DNA of 64,000 bases from Paramacrobiotus metropolitanus. Its lineage: Eukaryota; Tardigrada; Eutardigrada; Parachela; Macrobiotidae. Below are positions 25,180 to 36,932 of this stretch, piece after piece (position 1 is the first letter of the stretch; each line of letters begins with the position of its first letter). The notes beneath the pieces are model-generated. The model searched no databases. It was not told where the DNA came from and saw only the letters and a program-made list of their open reading frames with translations. Position numbers and translations under genes: made by a program. Location of the stretch: NCBI RefSeq assembly GCF_019649055.1, contig NW_026570287.1, positions 1 through 64,000 on the forward strand, given 5' to 3'.

Positions 25180-26514
25180 GTGCTATATACAGAGTAGATA
25201 AATTTCAGTTGATCTTTTATTCAGGCAAAAGTCAATAATATTATCATAATTAATAATATCAATAATTATGTTTATGAACATAACATTTCGCCTGCACTGA
25301 ATTAAACACATATAAACAATTCAGTCAATTCAAGGAGTAAATACTCTTTGAAGAAAAGTCCACAATCATTACTGTCAGCTTATTCCAATGATTTTAACTA
25401 CAGCAGAGCACGCATGTCTTCTACTCGCTAGCTAAATACTGACGCAATTGCTCCACAAAAATTTATCAGTTCAATTCATTAATCACTCATGAGATGTTTG
25501 TGAATTATCCAATAAAATAACGATAAATAAGCAATGGCTGGAGCTAGCAGAACCGGCGTGCGGAAAAACGATCCACGCCCTTATGTCTTCCTTTGTGTAT
25601 CTGTTCTTAATTTGTAAATTACAACAGGGGGCCTCGTATCATCAGTCAAATGTTCTTAAATTTAAGCGAAATTATGTAATTAAGCGCAATTATTAAGCAG
25701 TTATTATTATTATATTTTGTGCGGTGCTAGCGCTGATTCTCCTAGGTGAAGGTTTTCTAATGTAATTCTAGTGCAAAACAAAGCTCCAGGATTCCAGAAA
25801 CTAATCAATACTGTAGCTGTAAAGTTATCTCAAACCACAATTAAGTAAAAAATGCATTTACTTCGAAAGTCAGTGGAAGTGTAGAGAATCGAAAATATTC
25901 TTATAACCGGTGGAGACTCTGTAGAAGTAACAGATACATGTTATTAACGTAATGCCTTTAATCTGGATTCGCGTAAGTTTAACGTTCGAATGTACTGATT
26001 GCTCAAGTAGGGTCAATATCGCCATATCACTAATTTTTCTTAAAAATTATATTCTTTACGCCTTGTGGATCCTGGCACGCATTGATCTTTGTTTCGACAA
26101 AAAGGAGGGAAAGTAAAGGAAGGTGAATTAGTGGTCAAGGCTCTTAATACCGCTTTTGTGGTTCATTAAAGCATCTGCCACTGGCATGGCCTGCTCTCAC
26201 TTCCGCCGTCTACAATTAGCATCTGCGACATCAGCAGCAGCGAATCGTAATTATAGAATTCCGATTTTCGATCTGCTTGCGCACGGTGTAAGGAAGCCAA
26301 TTCCGTCAGTGTCCACCAGCGGCTGATGTCAATCCGACGGGAAGCATCGTCATTTCTGGGCATGTGCTGTTAATTACGGGTGCCTTGCGAGACGGATCTC
26401 AAGTATCCATCGTGCCTAGTTGCCGAAATCATCGCGTTATATTGGGGTAATTAGAAAGTAATTGGACGGCATCTACCGCCACTTCCTGCATCTTTATTAA
26501 TTAGATCTCCCGCT

Positions 26515-26552
26515 TATAAAAACCCTGCTTAACCGCTGCAGATTTGTCAGTT
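26515..26552 (+). promoter_or_regulatory. TATA box and initiator of small gene 1
   Basis: TATAAAAACCC begins at 26515, and a TCAGTT initiator-like word at 26547-26552 lies about 33 bases downstream, the usual spacing. It sits about 148 bases before the ATG of the first small paralogue. A closely similar TATAAAACCCC stands before the third paralogue. Confidence 0.55.
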
Positions 26553-26662
26553 GTTCGTTACGAACTGAACTCCTGAACATTTATCATTGCTTTCTGCCTT
26601 TAAGTTCTTGCGGCAGTGCTAGCGTTGAGGTTGTAGCAAAGTTCTACTCGTAGTTTTTTACA

Positions 26663-27347
26663 ATGATTCCGCATTACGAAATTGAGAAGCGCTGCAGCCT
26701 CTGCATTCAACGACGCCGGCAGTCCGAAGCGGAAGCAATGATGGCCTTGCAAGGAGGGGTAAGCCATTAATATTTACTGCAGCATGATTTTCACTGCTTA
26801 ATTAACGGCTTCTGTTATTGGACGGTAATGCCTAAATCAAGAAAGAATACTAATAACACCAGTGAAGGCAATAATGTGGCCTCACAATTTAAACAACTAA
26901 CCGACAGACTGTTAATTAAATTCAAAAGCAGTTAACTATAATTAGATAATTATGATAGTAGGTAATTACGGCTGGCATTTGACTGTTATATCATCTTTGC
27001 AAAAAATTTCAAATGATTGGTAAGAGTAAGATTTTTAAGAGTTTTCTTGACGGTTACTGGTGACCTTTATGCCATATGCCTAACCGTCTTAGGAAACTAT
27101 TTTTATTGCGTTTCATATATCAATACAGTTGATGTTGGCGTTATTACACGTACGTGTTTCCCGCTAATGCACTTGCTTACACCATTTGTTTCAACAGCGT
27201 AACATGTCCATTTCCTCCGATCCAACGGGAGGATCCGGGTTGGGTTATTTAAGCCATAAAGACCTACAGAAACTACAATCCGTAGCCAGCGGCTCCGGAG
27301 GCCATGTATGTCAGCGACACGGAAACTCGCAGAGTCGTCATCACTGA
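26663..27347 (+). CDS. small protein of unknown family, paralogue 1 (CxxC-QRR)
   Basis: Two exons, 26663-26758 and 27198-27347 (TGA), joined in phase 0, give 81 residues. Exon 1 encodes MIPHYEIEKRCSLCIQRRRQ and then an Ala/Glu/Met stretch. Exon 2 is Ser/Gly/His-rich (LSHKDLQKLQSVASGSGG) and ends HGNSQSRHH. The gene is identified by comparison with two neighbours at 28857 and 32588. All three begin MIP-[HR]-[FY]-[ED], carry C-x2-C-x-QRR at about residues 11-18, and have one phase-0 intron after the conserved block. No signal peptide or membrane segment is present, and the protein is strongly basic. The CxxC could be half of a metal site, with His residues in the tail as possible partners; that is speculation. 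No known family is recognised. Confidence 0.7.
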
Positions 27348-28720
27348 CCTTTACCTTTCCTTGTGAGGATCAGATTTCTGCTTCAAGTCATGCGCAGAAA
27401 CGGATGCTAAACATCACCGCCGTAGTAATTATCACGCTAATAATTAATAATTTGCTTTCCATCCCATCGAACGGAAAATGAGAAATGTGATCCCTGTCCT
27501 AAATGTCGAGGTGGTTAGCGGTCTCTGTTAACTATCAAAATTGATCAGCACAAGGCTTATTTATTTATAATGAAACCTTATGGATTGCATGCGAAAGAAA
27601 TTGCATGTTATATGATTTGTGCAGTCGTTGATCTTATTAATTTTCATGAGCGTGATTTGTGCGAAATGCCTGCTCTTCATGCAATCTACATGCGTTTACA
27701 TTGTTTTCATCTTCCTGTAAGCACGGAAAATTGCATATTAGTTGATAGATTATCGTGCAGATAACCAGCTGACCTGCACGCGTTATGTACTTACATTTTA
27801 GTAAGCAAGCATTAGAATTATGTGAGTATTGATTGAAAAGCAAAAACAAAACGGTGCTATGTGTATATGTACAAAACGTACAATACGATATGAAGTAGTA
27901 CTCGTATCATGTAGATATAGAAAATATGTTAATGTGATAAGTGCCGGTAAGGTATATGTGGAAAATCAACATTTTCGCAGCAGTTTTACTTACTTTAGTT
28001 ATATCTATATATATATTTTTATTTTGTTAGGGATACTTACCAAGTGAGCATACATTGCTGCTACTACTGAATACCTACTGGGTATATATTCTGGGTTCGG
28101 AATTATTAAAGTACGATTTAATTTTGTACAGCCAACGTCTGCGCTGAAAGGAGAAAGCCATAAAGGAAGTTACTGTAATTAGGAAAAACCCATTGGTGGC
28201 ACTTTGTTTCCAATGACTGTTTTACATGTGTTAGACTTATGGATTCTCAAACAACAAATTGATTATTTTCACATAGCGTTTATGGGAATCCGGTGGATTG
28301 CGGAAAAGCACTTCCCGATTTGAATTTCTTTGCATGGAGCTATAATTATTAATATGCACGCATGCAGAGTGCCAATGCCGAGCCCTTATATTGACCGTGA
28401 AACACCTCCTTGTACGTGAAGTTCAATATTTACAACCATGCGGTCCACCAGATCGATATTTTAATGTTGGCCCAATATTGCAATATTATGCAACATTGGA
28501 AAAGAATACTTACCAAGGTTTCAATGTTCTTTTCGCTACCAGGATCAGCGTATACAAATATTCTTACGATGTACAGCAGGCGGACGTACATGTGTGTTGC
28601 ATTTCCTTTACGCATCTGCATGTCTCTTAAGTTTTTGATAGACGAACTAAACCTAATCAATGAGATTATAAGTCGCACGCCATGAAACCTCTCTTTTTGT
28701 AAATGCTCCCGTGAGAAGCG
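27348..28720. other. spacer between small genes 1 and 2
   Basis: AT-rich with no supported gene. Short open frames at 27570-27764, 27829-28047 and 28391-28685 overlap others on the opposite strand and show no motif. Contains the presumed 3' UTR of small gene 1 and the promoter side of small gene 2. Confidence 0.4.
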
Positions 28721-28727
28721 TATAAAT
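28721..28727 (+). promoter_or_regulatory. TATA box of small gene 2
   Basis: TATAAAT lies about 136 bases before the ATG of the second small paralogue, close to the distances seen before paralogues 1 and 3 (148 and 173 bases). Confidence 0.45.
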
Positions 28728-28856
28728 GCTTGAAAATAACACTCTTGTAGCATTGTATATTTCTAAGCCTTGAACTGTTGCAGCAGCTGTAAAAAAGTTT
28801 GTTTTCAGAACATTTTTTATTAGTTACGTTATATTGTCCTTCATCCATAAAGCGTA

Positions 28857-29789
28857 ATGATTCCGCACTTCGATATTGATTCCACGTGCGAAGCGTGTGA
28901 GCAGCGTCGTTCGCAAGCGAATCAATCAACATCTGCAATTTCCTTACAGGTACGAGTAGATACGAGAAGCTAACTATTCACACAATTCTTTTCTGGAATT
29001 CTGTACAGTGTTTTGTGAGTATACATGCACGAACGGTTAAGATGCACGAAAATTAACATAAAATAAGCTCTTGCTAATTAGAATGCCATGGCCAGTTTGG
29101 ACATCAGATAAAGATTAATTCTACGGCTTGACCGTTAACTCTTTCTTGGTGGACTACCTAAATCGTAGAACATCGTAGAATTAAGTGCAACAATTTTTGA
29201 ATTCGTGGCCGCTTTAAAACACAGTTATAATTTTTAGCCAACTGCGTAAATGGCTACGAGTTGTGACTGTTTAAAAGTGGCCAAAAATCAAATCGCTCAT
29301 CACGAACTGATATAATCGTTGTACAAGTACTAACCTTATAAATACAGTATACAAAAGGACTCATAGTATATGCAAACTATATTAGTGATGAAGCCGGTCA
29401 CAGAACTAAGAGATAATACTGACCTTTTATATGTCTAACAATTATTTCTTGAAAATACTTTCTTTTCACCCTATTTGTTAGCGCTACATAAACTGTTGCG
29501 TATGTCATAGATTTGAATCTTTTATTTTGTATTCTATAACAATATGGACTGACACACAGAAGTACTTCGAGTACAGCTCTTCGACTATATCAGTTGCAGT
29601 GGGGTGTTTAATATTTGCTTTCTCCGAATTCTCATAACTGATTTTCTGATGTGCGTTATTTAGCACCATATCATGCGGCGTCAGCGACGCTCGTCCCTCC
29701 TAGAACAACTGGGACTGCGGGGCTCTCGCCGACCTTCCCAAAGCAGAAGTTCCCATGGAAGCACCAACTCTAGCCACCATTTCCCGTAA
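28857..29789 (+). CDS. small protein of unknown family, paralogue 2 (CxxC-QRR)
   Basis: Two exons, 28857-28949 and 29664-29789 (TAA), phase 0, give 72 residues. Exon 1 encodes MIPHFDIDSTCEACEQRRSQ followed by a polar stretch ending in ISLQ. Exon 2 encodes HHIMRRQRRSSLLEQLGLRG, then a Ser/Arg stretch, and ends SSHGSTNSSHHFP. The end resembles paralogue 1 (HGNSQSRHH versus HGSTNSSHH), so both exons are homologous between these two genes. Very basic, with no signal peptide. The 714-base intron is the longest of the three. Function is unknown. The RRQRR cluster could be a nuclear localisation signal or a processing site, but neither can be decided here. Confidence 0.7.
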
Positions 29790-32414
29790 TCGGCAGTCTC
29801 AGGCCGCGCCGTGTTTGAATTAGGAACGTTTAAATGGGAACATTGTAGTATTTGCACATCGAAAACGCATATTCGGCAAGTTGCTTAGTGGCTATGGATT
29901 CCAGGAAAAAGAATTTGTATATATAAATGCATAGATGGGTGTATATATGTAAACAGAGATTATGTAAAATGAAATTAAGTGCATTCTTTGTAAATAAACT
30001 GTAAATTTTTTTCGTGTTTGCATGTTGCACATGCTCGTATGCTGTTGTTGTACATACAAGTTGTATTAAAGAAGTTATTTGATCTCCAGGAGCAGATTCG
30101 AAACAAGCGACCCAATATAAAGCGAAATGTTGCACTCACTTTTATCAGTAAAGGCTGTAAAGCGGTTTGAAATAATAAAGCCAAACAGAAATCTGAATAG
30201 TAAACCGAAAATAATATAAATTATGAAATCGAATATGAATAGGAAATCCAAAGATCATATGAACAGAATTCTGCAAAAAACTTTCCAGAATTGGACAATT
30301 ACGTTTTGGCGCGATAACGGGCGCAAACAATACTTCCCCAGGACATCTGGATTACGGTTTCATAAATTAATGCAGTTATGCTGCTCGAGGAACTTAATTA
30401 TGGTATAAAATAGCATTGTACTCGTATAGATACGTATTTTAGCATGATTCACTGAGGTTACATTGCTGTTGCCCATTAAAGGAGACCAAAAATCAAAAGT
30501 AAGTAATAATAACGCAAAAACAGTAACATAACAGTAACATATGCACAGAAACAATATATACAAAAACAGTAATATTTCCCTAACTTTTACAAATGCAACT
30601 TTTAAATTTTGACAACGGCATTAATATCATAGATAGATACAAATTAAGCAACGGCGAGTATTAATCTGTATAGCAGCCGTATAGTACGATGTTACTACGA
30701 ACATCAGCTTAGATTTTCAAAAAATGTCAACGTAAGCTTTTTCAGATTTCTTATAGTTAATTTATTGCACCAAATTTGTTATAATCAAAATAGTATTACC
30801 TAGTGCTTGCGCTTTGTAGTAGTAATTTTACAGCTCAGCGAATACGACCGAGCAATCAAGCAAACCGTGTATGACGACTTTGGAATAAAACTTAAAAAAG
30901 CACTCTGTTGGCTGTTGCAAAACAGGTCTGCACTGACGGCTAAAATCTGTTCCGAATACATAAATTTGTGAGCTGTTTCTTATTTGAAAACGTGTGTGGG
31001 GTAAATATGTGTTTTTGTGGTTTCGCAGCTTTTGCTGCAGTTTACCTTCAATGCGGTGGATGAAATCGATAGAAGTATATGTATATGTATATGTAATGTT
31101 ACGCTGTGCATTTGCATACAGAAAAAGCCTGTTCAATATTGCTGAATTTCCCTAACTTTCCTTTTTACCCTAACTATTTTCCTTTGATGCAATACGAAAT
31201 TTTTGAAAAGTTTGATCGTAACATATATATTTCGTAGTGACACAAAAAACGGTCAAAAACAAGCCCGTCCAAAAACAAAAACGTACAAAAACGTTGCTTT
31301 TATTTTAAAACGATACCAACATGGCATTAGTGCTACTTCGAAGTAGGTGGAGATAGCAACAGATGTAAAAGTTACGAAATAAGCATTCTAGATCTGCTTA
31401 CAATGGCAGCAACGGTAACAATACACTGCTGAGAATTTACCCGACAGAAAAAGCGAGTATGTAAATAAAAAAATTTTTACCCAACGAACAACTTGGTTGA
31501 CCAATATAACCAAACAGTACAAATGTCGTTTTTAGCAAGAGGTCGGCTTATAACAAAGTATGCGGCTTATAACAAAGTATGGATACGTACACTACGCTTC
31601 TGACTATATTTCTAATATTCATGGACAAGAATTTCAACAACACAGCGTAGGAGCATCTGTTACAGATCCAGTGGGATGAGAGGTCATTAAAACATACAGC
31701 CGCTGAGCATAAGGTATAACATTTGGGGAACTGAATTAAATTAAGCTGCAGCCATGAAAGCAGTTTTGATTGATTCTGTTTTGAAAATTGGAAAAAGGAA
31801 CCATCTATTAGAGCCTCTCCCATCCCAAAAAGCTAAGGTCACCCCATCCTCTATACTCTGACAATGTATCATCATGATGCAACCAGAATAGTTAATCCCG
31901 TGATAACGCGGCAGGTCACAAGCGAAAAGATGATGCCGACAATAATAAAATAATCGCATTTCTCTGCTGTTGATCACGACTTCATTGTCTATATTGCCGT
32001 AGATAGACGTATATAATCCTGCGCGGCTTATTGCAACATCGTATGCGGTCCAAAACAATACCGATAATATCGCTTCAAAAAATATCCGGTTAAGCCGTGC
32101 GCCTTGACAAAAGGGCAAGTTGTAAATACGCCCGCACTTGTGCGTCATCACGCAATAACCACATATACCGCCGTTTCATTCAGAAAAATCGGGAATACGT
32201 GCGTGAATCATCAGGTGCCAAATAAACAAAAGGGACGCGTCCATCCGGCTAATTGAATGCTCTTGAATGCGGTCACAAGGGGCATCGCGGTATGGAGCAC
32301 CATTGTGAATTCGATAGTCTGAGTGGAGGCGGAACCGATCCCACTTTTCCTGGGATGTTTAACTTAATATTCCCACTGCAGCTTGACTTAGCGCAACCAG
32401 CGCGTTTGTAAAAG
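29790..32414. other. spacer between small genes 2 and 3
   Basis: AT-rich, with a small (TATATG)n run near 31077. The longest open frame (31741-32151 minus, 136 codons) has no recognisable motif or splice support. The others (29830-30135, 30828-31136, 31548-31823) look like chance. No fourth copy of the small-gene family was found here by eye on the plus strand. Confidence 0.4.
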
Positions 32415-32421
32415 TATAAAA
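32415..32421 (+). promoter_or_regulatory. TATA box of small gene 3
   Basis: TATAAAACCCC begins at 32415, about 173 bases before the ATG of the third small paralogue. Initiator-like TCAATG and TCACTG words follow 28-35 bases later. Confidence 0.5.
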
Positions 32422-32587
32422 CCCCGGAATCCGGCACTATATCAATGTCACTGCCGACAGCTAGCTGGATCGAAAAGTTTCGACTTTGCCAGTTCAAGCG
32501 ATTATACTACTGTAGTGACTTCTGGTTAGCTCACAGCTTTAACAGTTTTTTTTTAATACATACACCTTCGAGTTCTTAGCAGCAATC

Positions 32588-32981
32588 ATGATTCCACGAT
32601 TTGAAGTTTGCAAATCTTGCGATGCTTGCGAGCAAAGAAGGCTCCAATCTCAGTCACCGGTAAGTTTGCTGAGAATTCAGTCACCTTACTTATTAACACT
32701 AACAATAATTAATTATAAATAACTTTAAGGTTGCGTCGAATTATTATGGGGTAATCGTTTTTTTATTACCGTAGCTTTTAGTTTTTGCAGAGGTCACTTC
32801 TGTTGATTTGCATTTAGTAATGCCCTTTTATTTGCAGCAAAGCGGTGGATCTTTAGCCACAACACCCGTTATGCGGCACACTGGTTTCCGAACTGTTCAA
32901 CAGGCATCGAAATCACCATCTAAGGCAAACAACCCAGAATGTTCCAATGTTTCGTGTTCAAGAAAATCCCTGAACGGATAA
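32588..32981 (+). CDS. small protein of unknown family, paralogue 3 (CxxC-QRR)
   Basis: Two exons, 32588-32659 and 32838-32981 (TAA), phase 0, give 71 residues. Exon 1 encodes MIPRFEVCKSCDACEQRRLQ and SQSP. Exon 2 encodes QSGGSLATTPVMRHTGFRTV, then a Lys/Ser-rich region ending CSNVSCSRKSLNG. Exon 1 clearly matches paralogues 1 and 2 (CDACEQRR versus CEACEQRR), while exon 2 has diverged and has its own cysteines instead of the His-rich tail. The 178-base intron has a good gtaagt donor and a tttgcag acceptor. The pre-ATG words AGTTCTTAGCAGC here and AGTTCTTGCGGCAG before paralogue 1 are also alike. No signal peptide. Function is unknown. Confidence 0.7.
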
Positions 32982-33542
32982 CGCTTACCGGCTGTTCCGG
33001 AGAAGAAAATACCGCTGTTCACAATTGTGACCTTTGCATTTTTACTGCTCAACCATGTCGCAAGCGCTAACGTAGTCGTATGATGTATTTGAATGCTTAT
33101 TCTGGCGCTAAATATTAATTTTTTGAAACTTCGTATTGCTGGTCTTGTCGGCGGTCACCAAAACAATGCGCTGTTTATTCAAACCTGATGTCAGCATTAG
33201 CAATAAACCATCAACAACATGTCAAACATAAGATCTACTGGTCCGTACAATATTAGGATCAAAGGATCCGGAATTCATCGCACGAAGGCGATCAACGAAC
33301 ATTAACTGCTAAACATTATTGTTGCACTTTGCATTGCGAAAGTATTGCATAAGAACAAAATTATAGAACTAAAACGTCGGAGGTAAAATCATCATTGAAG
33401 GGCATGCACAACGCGATAACGGATCAACTGGAGAACAACTCCAAAGCATCCAGATTCTAGACTCATTAAAACGAATAACAAAAAACAAAGAAGATTCAAA
33501 AACCTATACAAAAAAACTGAGCAAACACACTAGCAGCATTTT
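32982..33542. other. between small gene 3 and HP1-like gene
   Basis: Convergent interval holding the 3' UTRs of the flanking genes (an aataaa word lies near 33201). Nothing else was recognised. Confidence 0.4.
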
Positions 33543-35225
33543 CTACCGCTTAGAACGCTTGATCCCTGGCGGACAAAGACTCTTGTCAATCAGGCGCGAT
33601 TCAAAGTAGTCCATCAGCATTTGCGGGTCTTCCTCTAGCAAGTCCTTTCCTGGTACAGGTTCCAGAATATTAGTGCCCTCCCATTTGACGATGTAGCGTA
33701 ACGGTTTCTCCGCTAGATCGGCAACGCCCAGGATCTTCTCAGCAGTTAGGCCCAGTGCTAGACCGCATTCCCGTTTCAGTAACACTGGATCCTCTATGGT
33801 GTATTCATCGAACTCGTCATCGCTGTCGTTGCTAACAGCTGTGGTGGTGCGCTTAGTCGTTTTAGCTGGGGCTTTGGATCGGATAAGCTGCACGTTCGTC
33901 ACTTTGCTATCCTTTTGAACAGCAACCGGTGGTGGAGTCGGAGATAAACTGACGGAAGTCGATTCTCTACGCAAGGGGATTATTTTTCGTTGAAAACTGT
34001 AAATAAAAGAAGACAGCGCTATCAAATATTCACGCAATTATCCAATAAAATACTGTATATGCACATGTACATCAGTATTTCTATCACCAATATCCCTTTG
34101 TGCTGCAAGACAGCCGATAAGCAGCACGGTAAATGCAAGTACATACTTTCAAGTTGACAACTTCGTAACTATAATAATTCTGGTGTCATTACTTTTAAGT
34201 TAATCTGCTATGCGACCCACTGAAACTTTTCTTACACACAAAAACAAATTTCCCGTTTCATAACAAATAAGTGGATTATTTAATTAATTAATTTCTGGTG
34301 GCTCTTTTTAATTGTTGCAAGAGCCATAATTACGAGCACTTACGACAATGTTTTGCATAATGCATACAAGCCTAATGCGAGTCAATTCAACCAGTTTTTT
34401 TCTTAAACCTGATACTACAAATTTCAAAATAGTACTACCTACCACGCTGTATAATAACGGTACTACGGTCTATGCACAAGAATTACCTGGGTGCTGCTAG
34501 TGAGATTACGTTCACTGCTTTGGGTGACGGTAGATCCTTCCCGTTTTTCTTTGGAGAAGCCGGCTTCTTTGTCGCCCTCGGAGACGGGGATGTTTTTTTC
34601 GTATTGTTGGACGTCGGCTTGAGAAACTCGTTTTTGTTAAATCGCTGTAAGGGAATCCCCTTACTCAGGACGGGAGTGCTAACTGCCGACGCGACCGACT
34701 GGATTTTCCCATCCCCGCTCTTCTTAGCTTTATCGCCAGGTTTTGCCTTCAGCTCCTTCGATGCTAAAGTTTTTGGTAGCGACGGCGGATTTTTTTTCTT
34801 ATTGGCCTGTCCCACATCATCGCTCTTTGTCGCTTTGTCTCCACTCTGTAACTTGGATTCTGCTAATGGCACAATTTTTGGCAGCATCGGCGCATCCTTC
34901 TTCTTTTCAGCAGACGTTGCTGATTTTACTACAGAGAGCAGATTGGTCTTTTTATCCGTTTTCAGTTCCAGTTCATGTCTGCGCAAATATTCGCTCAGCA
35001 CTTCCGACGAGCCTGCTAAATGCTGCAGTGGCTCGTCCGTATTGGACTCCTCCGGCCAGTGAAGCCATTTCACGCGAAATACCCACTCTCCATCATTTCC
35101 CACCCGATGATCGACAATCGATTCCACTTCATATTCCACGCCGCAGCTGACGCTGTCCTTATCGCTGGAGGACCGGTCCGCCTTTTTGTCACATTTGTTG
35201 GGAGAAGCCTCTACAAGATGTGCAG
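33543..35225 (-). CDS. HP1-like protein with chromodomain and chromoshadow domain (first exon missing)
   Basis: Heterochromatin-type protein that reads methylated histone H3. Two exons are placed: 35225-34487 and 33996-33543 (TAG at 33543-33545), joined in phase 2. The first begins in phase 1, so a short upstream exon with the start codon lies above 35225 and was not found. The chromodomain is EYEVESIVDHRV, GEWVFRVKWLHWPEESNTDE and LSEYLRRHE; the aromatic residues Y, W and W that form the methyl-lysine cage are present. A long Lys/Ser/Pro-rich hinge of about 220 residues follows, then a chromoshadow-like domain (ECGLALGLTAEKILGVADLA, LRYIVKWEG, PQMLMDYFESRL). The hinge is longer than in classical HP1. 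A CDYL/MPP8-type protein is less likely because the second domain is at the C-terminus and looks like a shadow domain. Confidence 0.85.
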
Positions 35226-36339
35226 CTGTAAGTTAAAAGTATCGGTGCCGTTGAAAACATACGAAACGCAACCAGCGTACTCTATAATAATTTCCATCTT
35301 CATTCAATGCAACAGTCTCTGTCCTTATAACAGCAAGAAAACCATCGGAACAATTCAGTCTGCGTAATGGCTTATTTTAAATTATTATCAGCATAATTAT
35401 TATGAAAGCGAAAGAAATCAACAATTATGTTATCTAAATTAGAGTAGGTTTTCTGTGGTTTCACTTTTTTTGCGTCTTTCACTTGCCCAATGGATCACGT
35501 GCCCGAGACGCTGTTTCGCCAGGGTTTGGCTTCATTCCAGAGATATCCGTAAAGTAAGACCAACGAAATTTGACGTTCTTAAATCTTAATTTGCACTGGA
35601 AGATGCAACAACTTTCGACAATTTCGCTCCCAGTCAAACTATGCAGGCGCCAGAGAATCCCCCAATCCGCGTATCATGACGTATGCGAACGAATCTTCCA
35701 GTTAGCTGTTAGCCAAAAGGAGGCCCAATGGGATGAACAGCCACAACATCTTGTCTTACCGCACAAGAAGCTGACAATTCAACACTACGCTTGATAACAC
35801 ACACCTGATAAACGATAAGAAGTGACAAGCCAGCATCCTCAAAATCGGTCGAAAAACAGAAAAAGCTCGGTTGAGCGCGAAAAACCACTGACTACGCAGT
35901 GCGCAGGCCAATCTTTTGTTCTCGGTTCTGCGTGGCGCGTGCGGTATTCTGGTGTCTTGACTCAGAGTCTGTATACTGCTAACAGGCCTGTCTTGTACTA
36001 CTTCGCAAAAAGGTATTTAATTTTTTCATTTTTTATTATACTTTATTTCAATAGCGCGATAACAATATCAAGATCTGATTATGGTAAACAAAAACGATTA
36101 GGGTACAGTATTTGATTGTTTGATATACGAAGTAATACCAAAAACCCCTAAGATAGCGCATGGTTGCTGTACAGTGTACATGTAGCGCTTTGCTCCGCAC
36201 ACGGAGCTTCTGATAGATTTCGCTTGCAGTAAATTAAATTTATAAAGCTTTGCTTATAGTTCATTAATAAAATAAAATATTTTCAAAAAATTTAAAAACT
36301 ATACAAAACACATTAAAATTCTATGTTGAATAAAAAGTT
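35226..36339. other. upstream of HP1-like gene
   Basis: Should contain the missing first exon and promoter of the HP1-like gene. Open frames at 35570-35794 and 35822-36115 on plus have no features. A T-run at 36332-36336 (AAAAA on the plus strand) serves as the tRNA terminator. Confidence 0.35.
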
Positions 36340-36411
36340 GTTCTCAGCCAGGATCGAACTGGCGACCTTCTGCGTGTTAGGCAGACGTGATAGCCGCTAC
36401 ACCATGAGAAC
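36340..36411 (-). tRNA. tRNA-Val (anticodon AAC)
   Basis: The minus strand reads GTTCTCATGGTGTAGCGGCT and folds as a full cloverleaf of 72 bases. The acceptor stem is GTTCTCA with TGAGAAC (7 pairs). The anticodon arm is TCTGC-CTAACAC-GCAGA with AAC at the centre. The T arm is GCCAG-TTCGATC-CTGGC. No CCA is encoded and there is no intron, as in eukaryotic nuclear tRNA genes. The A box (TGGTGTAGCGG) and B box (GTTCGATCC) promoters are internal, and a run of five T just after the gene is a polymerase III terminator. Confidence 0.96.
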
Positions 36412-36932
36412 TAGTTAACGTAGTCAAAATATTACTCGAACGAATGCAAACCCATGTAAATTACGAGTTTATGATATCGTATCGATTTTCTTGCGATGAA
36501 TTCCCGGCCCGGCTTTCCGTCGACGCGAGTCACCGCGGCGAGTGTCGCGACCGAATGGCCATCCTATCTGATACGTACTAATGGTAACTCACCGTAAGTG
36601 ACAATCAAAATAAAATACTTTTTGGACATGCTGATAACAGGCATTCAACTTACAATCCTGTCTAGGTTTGATAAACCTTTGGTCCGCCCGTACGAGTGCT
36701 TACGTATACTGCAAATCGCTTTGCAGTGTTATCCCGATCCGCGATACCGTTATCAAATGGAAACCCTTTATCTATCCTCCGGATTGGTATTGGGTTGGCG
36801 GGCGTTAGGGGCTTACCTGGTTAAGTATTTGAGTTAGTCCGGCATAATTTGCGCCGAAGAATTTTCGTCAATTTTGAGCAAATTCTTGGACGACGTTTCT
36901 TCAGCGGTGCACCGTGACGTGTCTGTTTTAAA

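Larger units (their letters stand above)
23534..26514. other. upstream of the Ser/Arg-rich gene; no gene supported
   Basis: The GC-richer stretch 24040-24780 probably includes the promoter or 5' UTR of the minus-strand gene. It has overlapping open frames on both strands (24103-24558 and 24183-24524 on plus; 24401-24616 and 24570-24776 on minus), which is expected in GC-rich non-coding DNA, and none has recognisable motifs. It also contains a short direct repeat at about 24425-24470. From 24.9 kb on the DNA is AT-rich with a hairpin at 25108-25179. No tRNA or coding exon was recognised. Confidence 0.4.

Noticed and set aside
31741-32151. 136-codon minus-strand frame in the spacer before small gene 3
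   Set aside because: No motif, no signal peptide, no exon-like borders.
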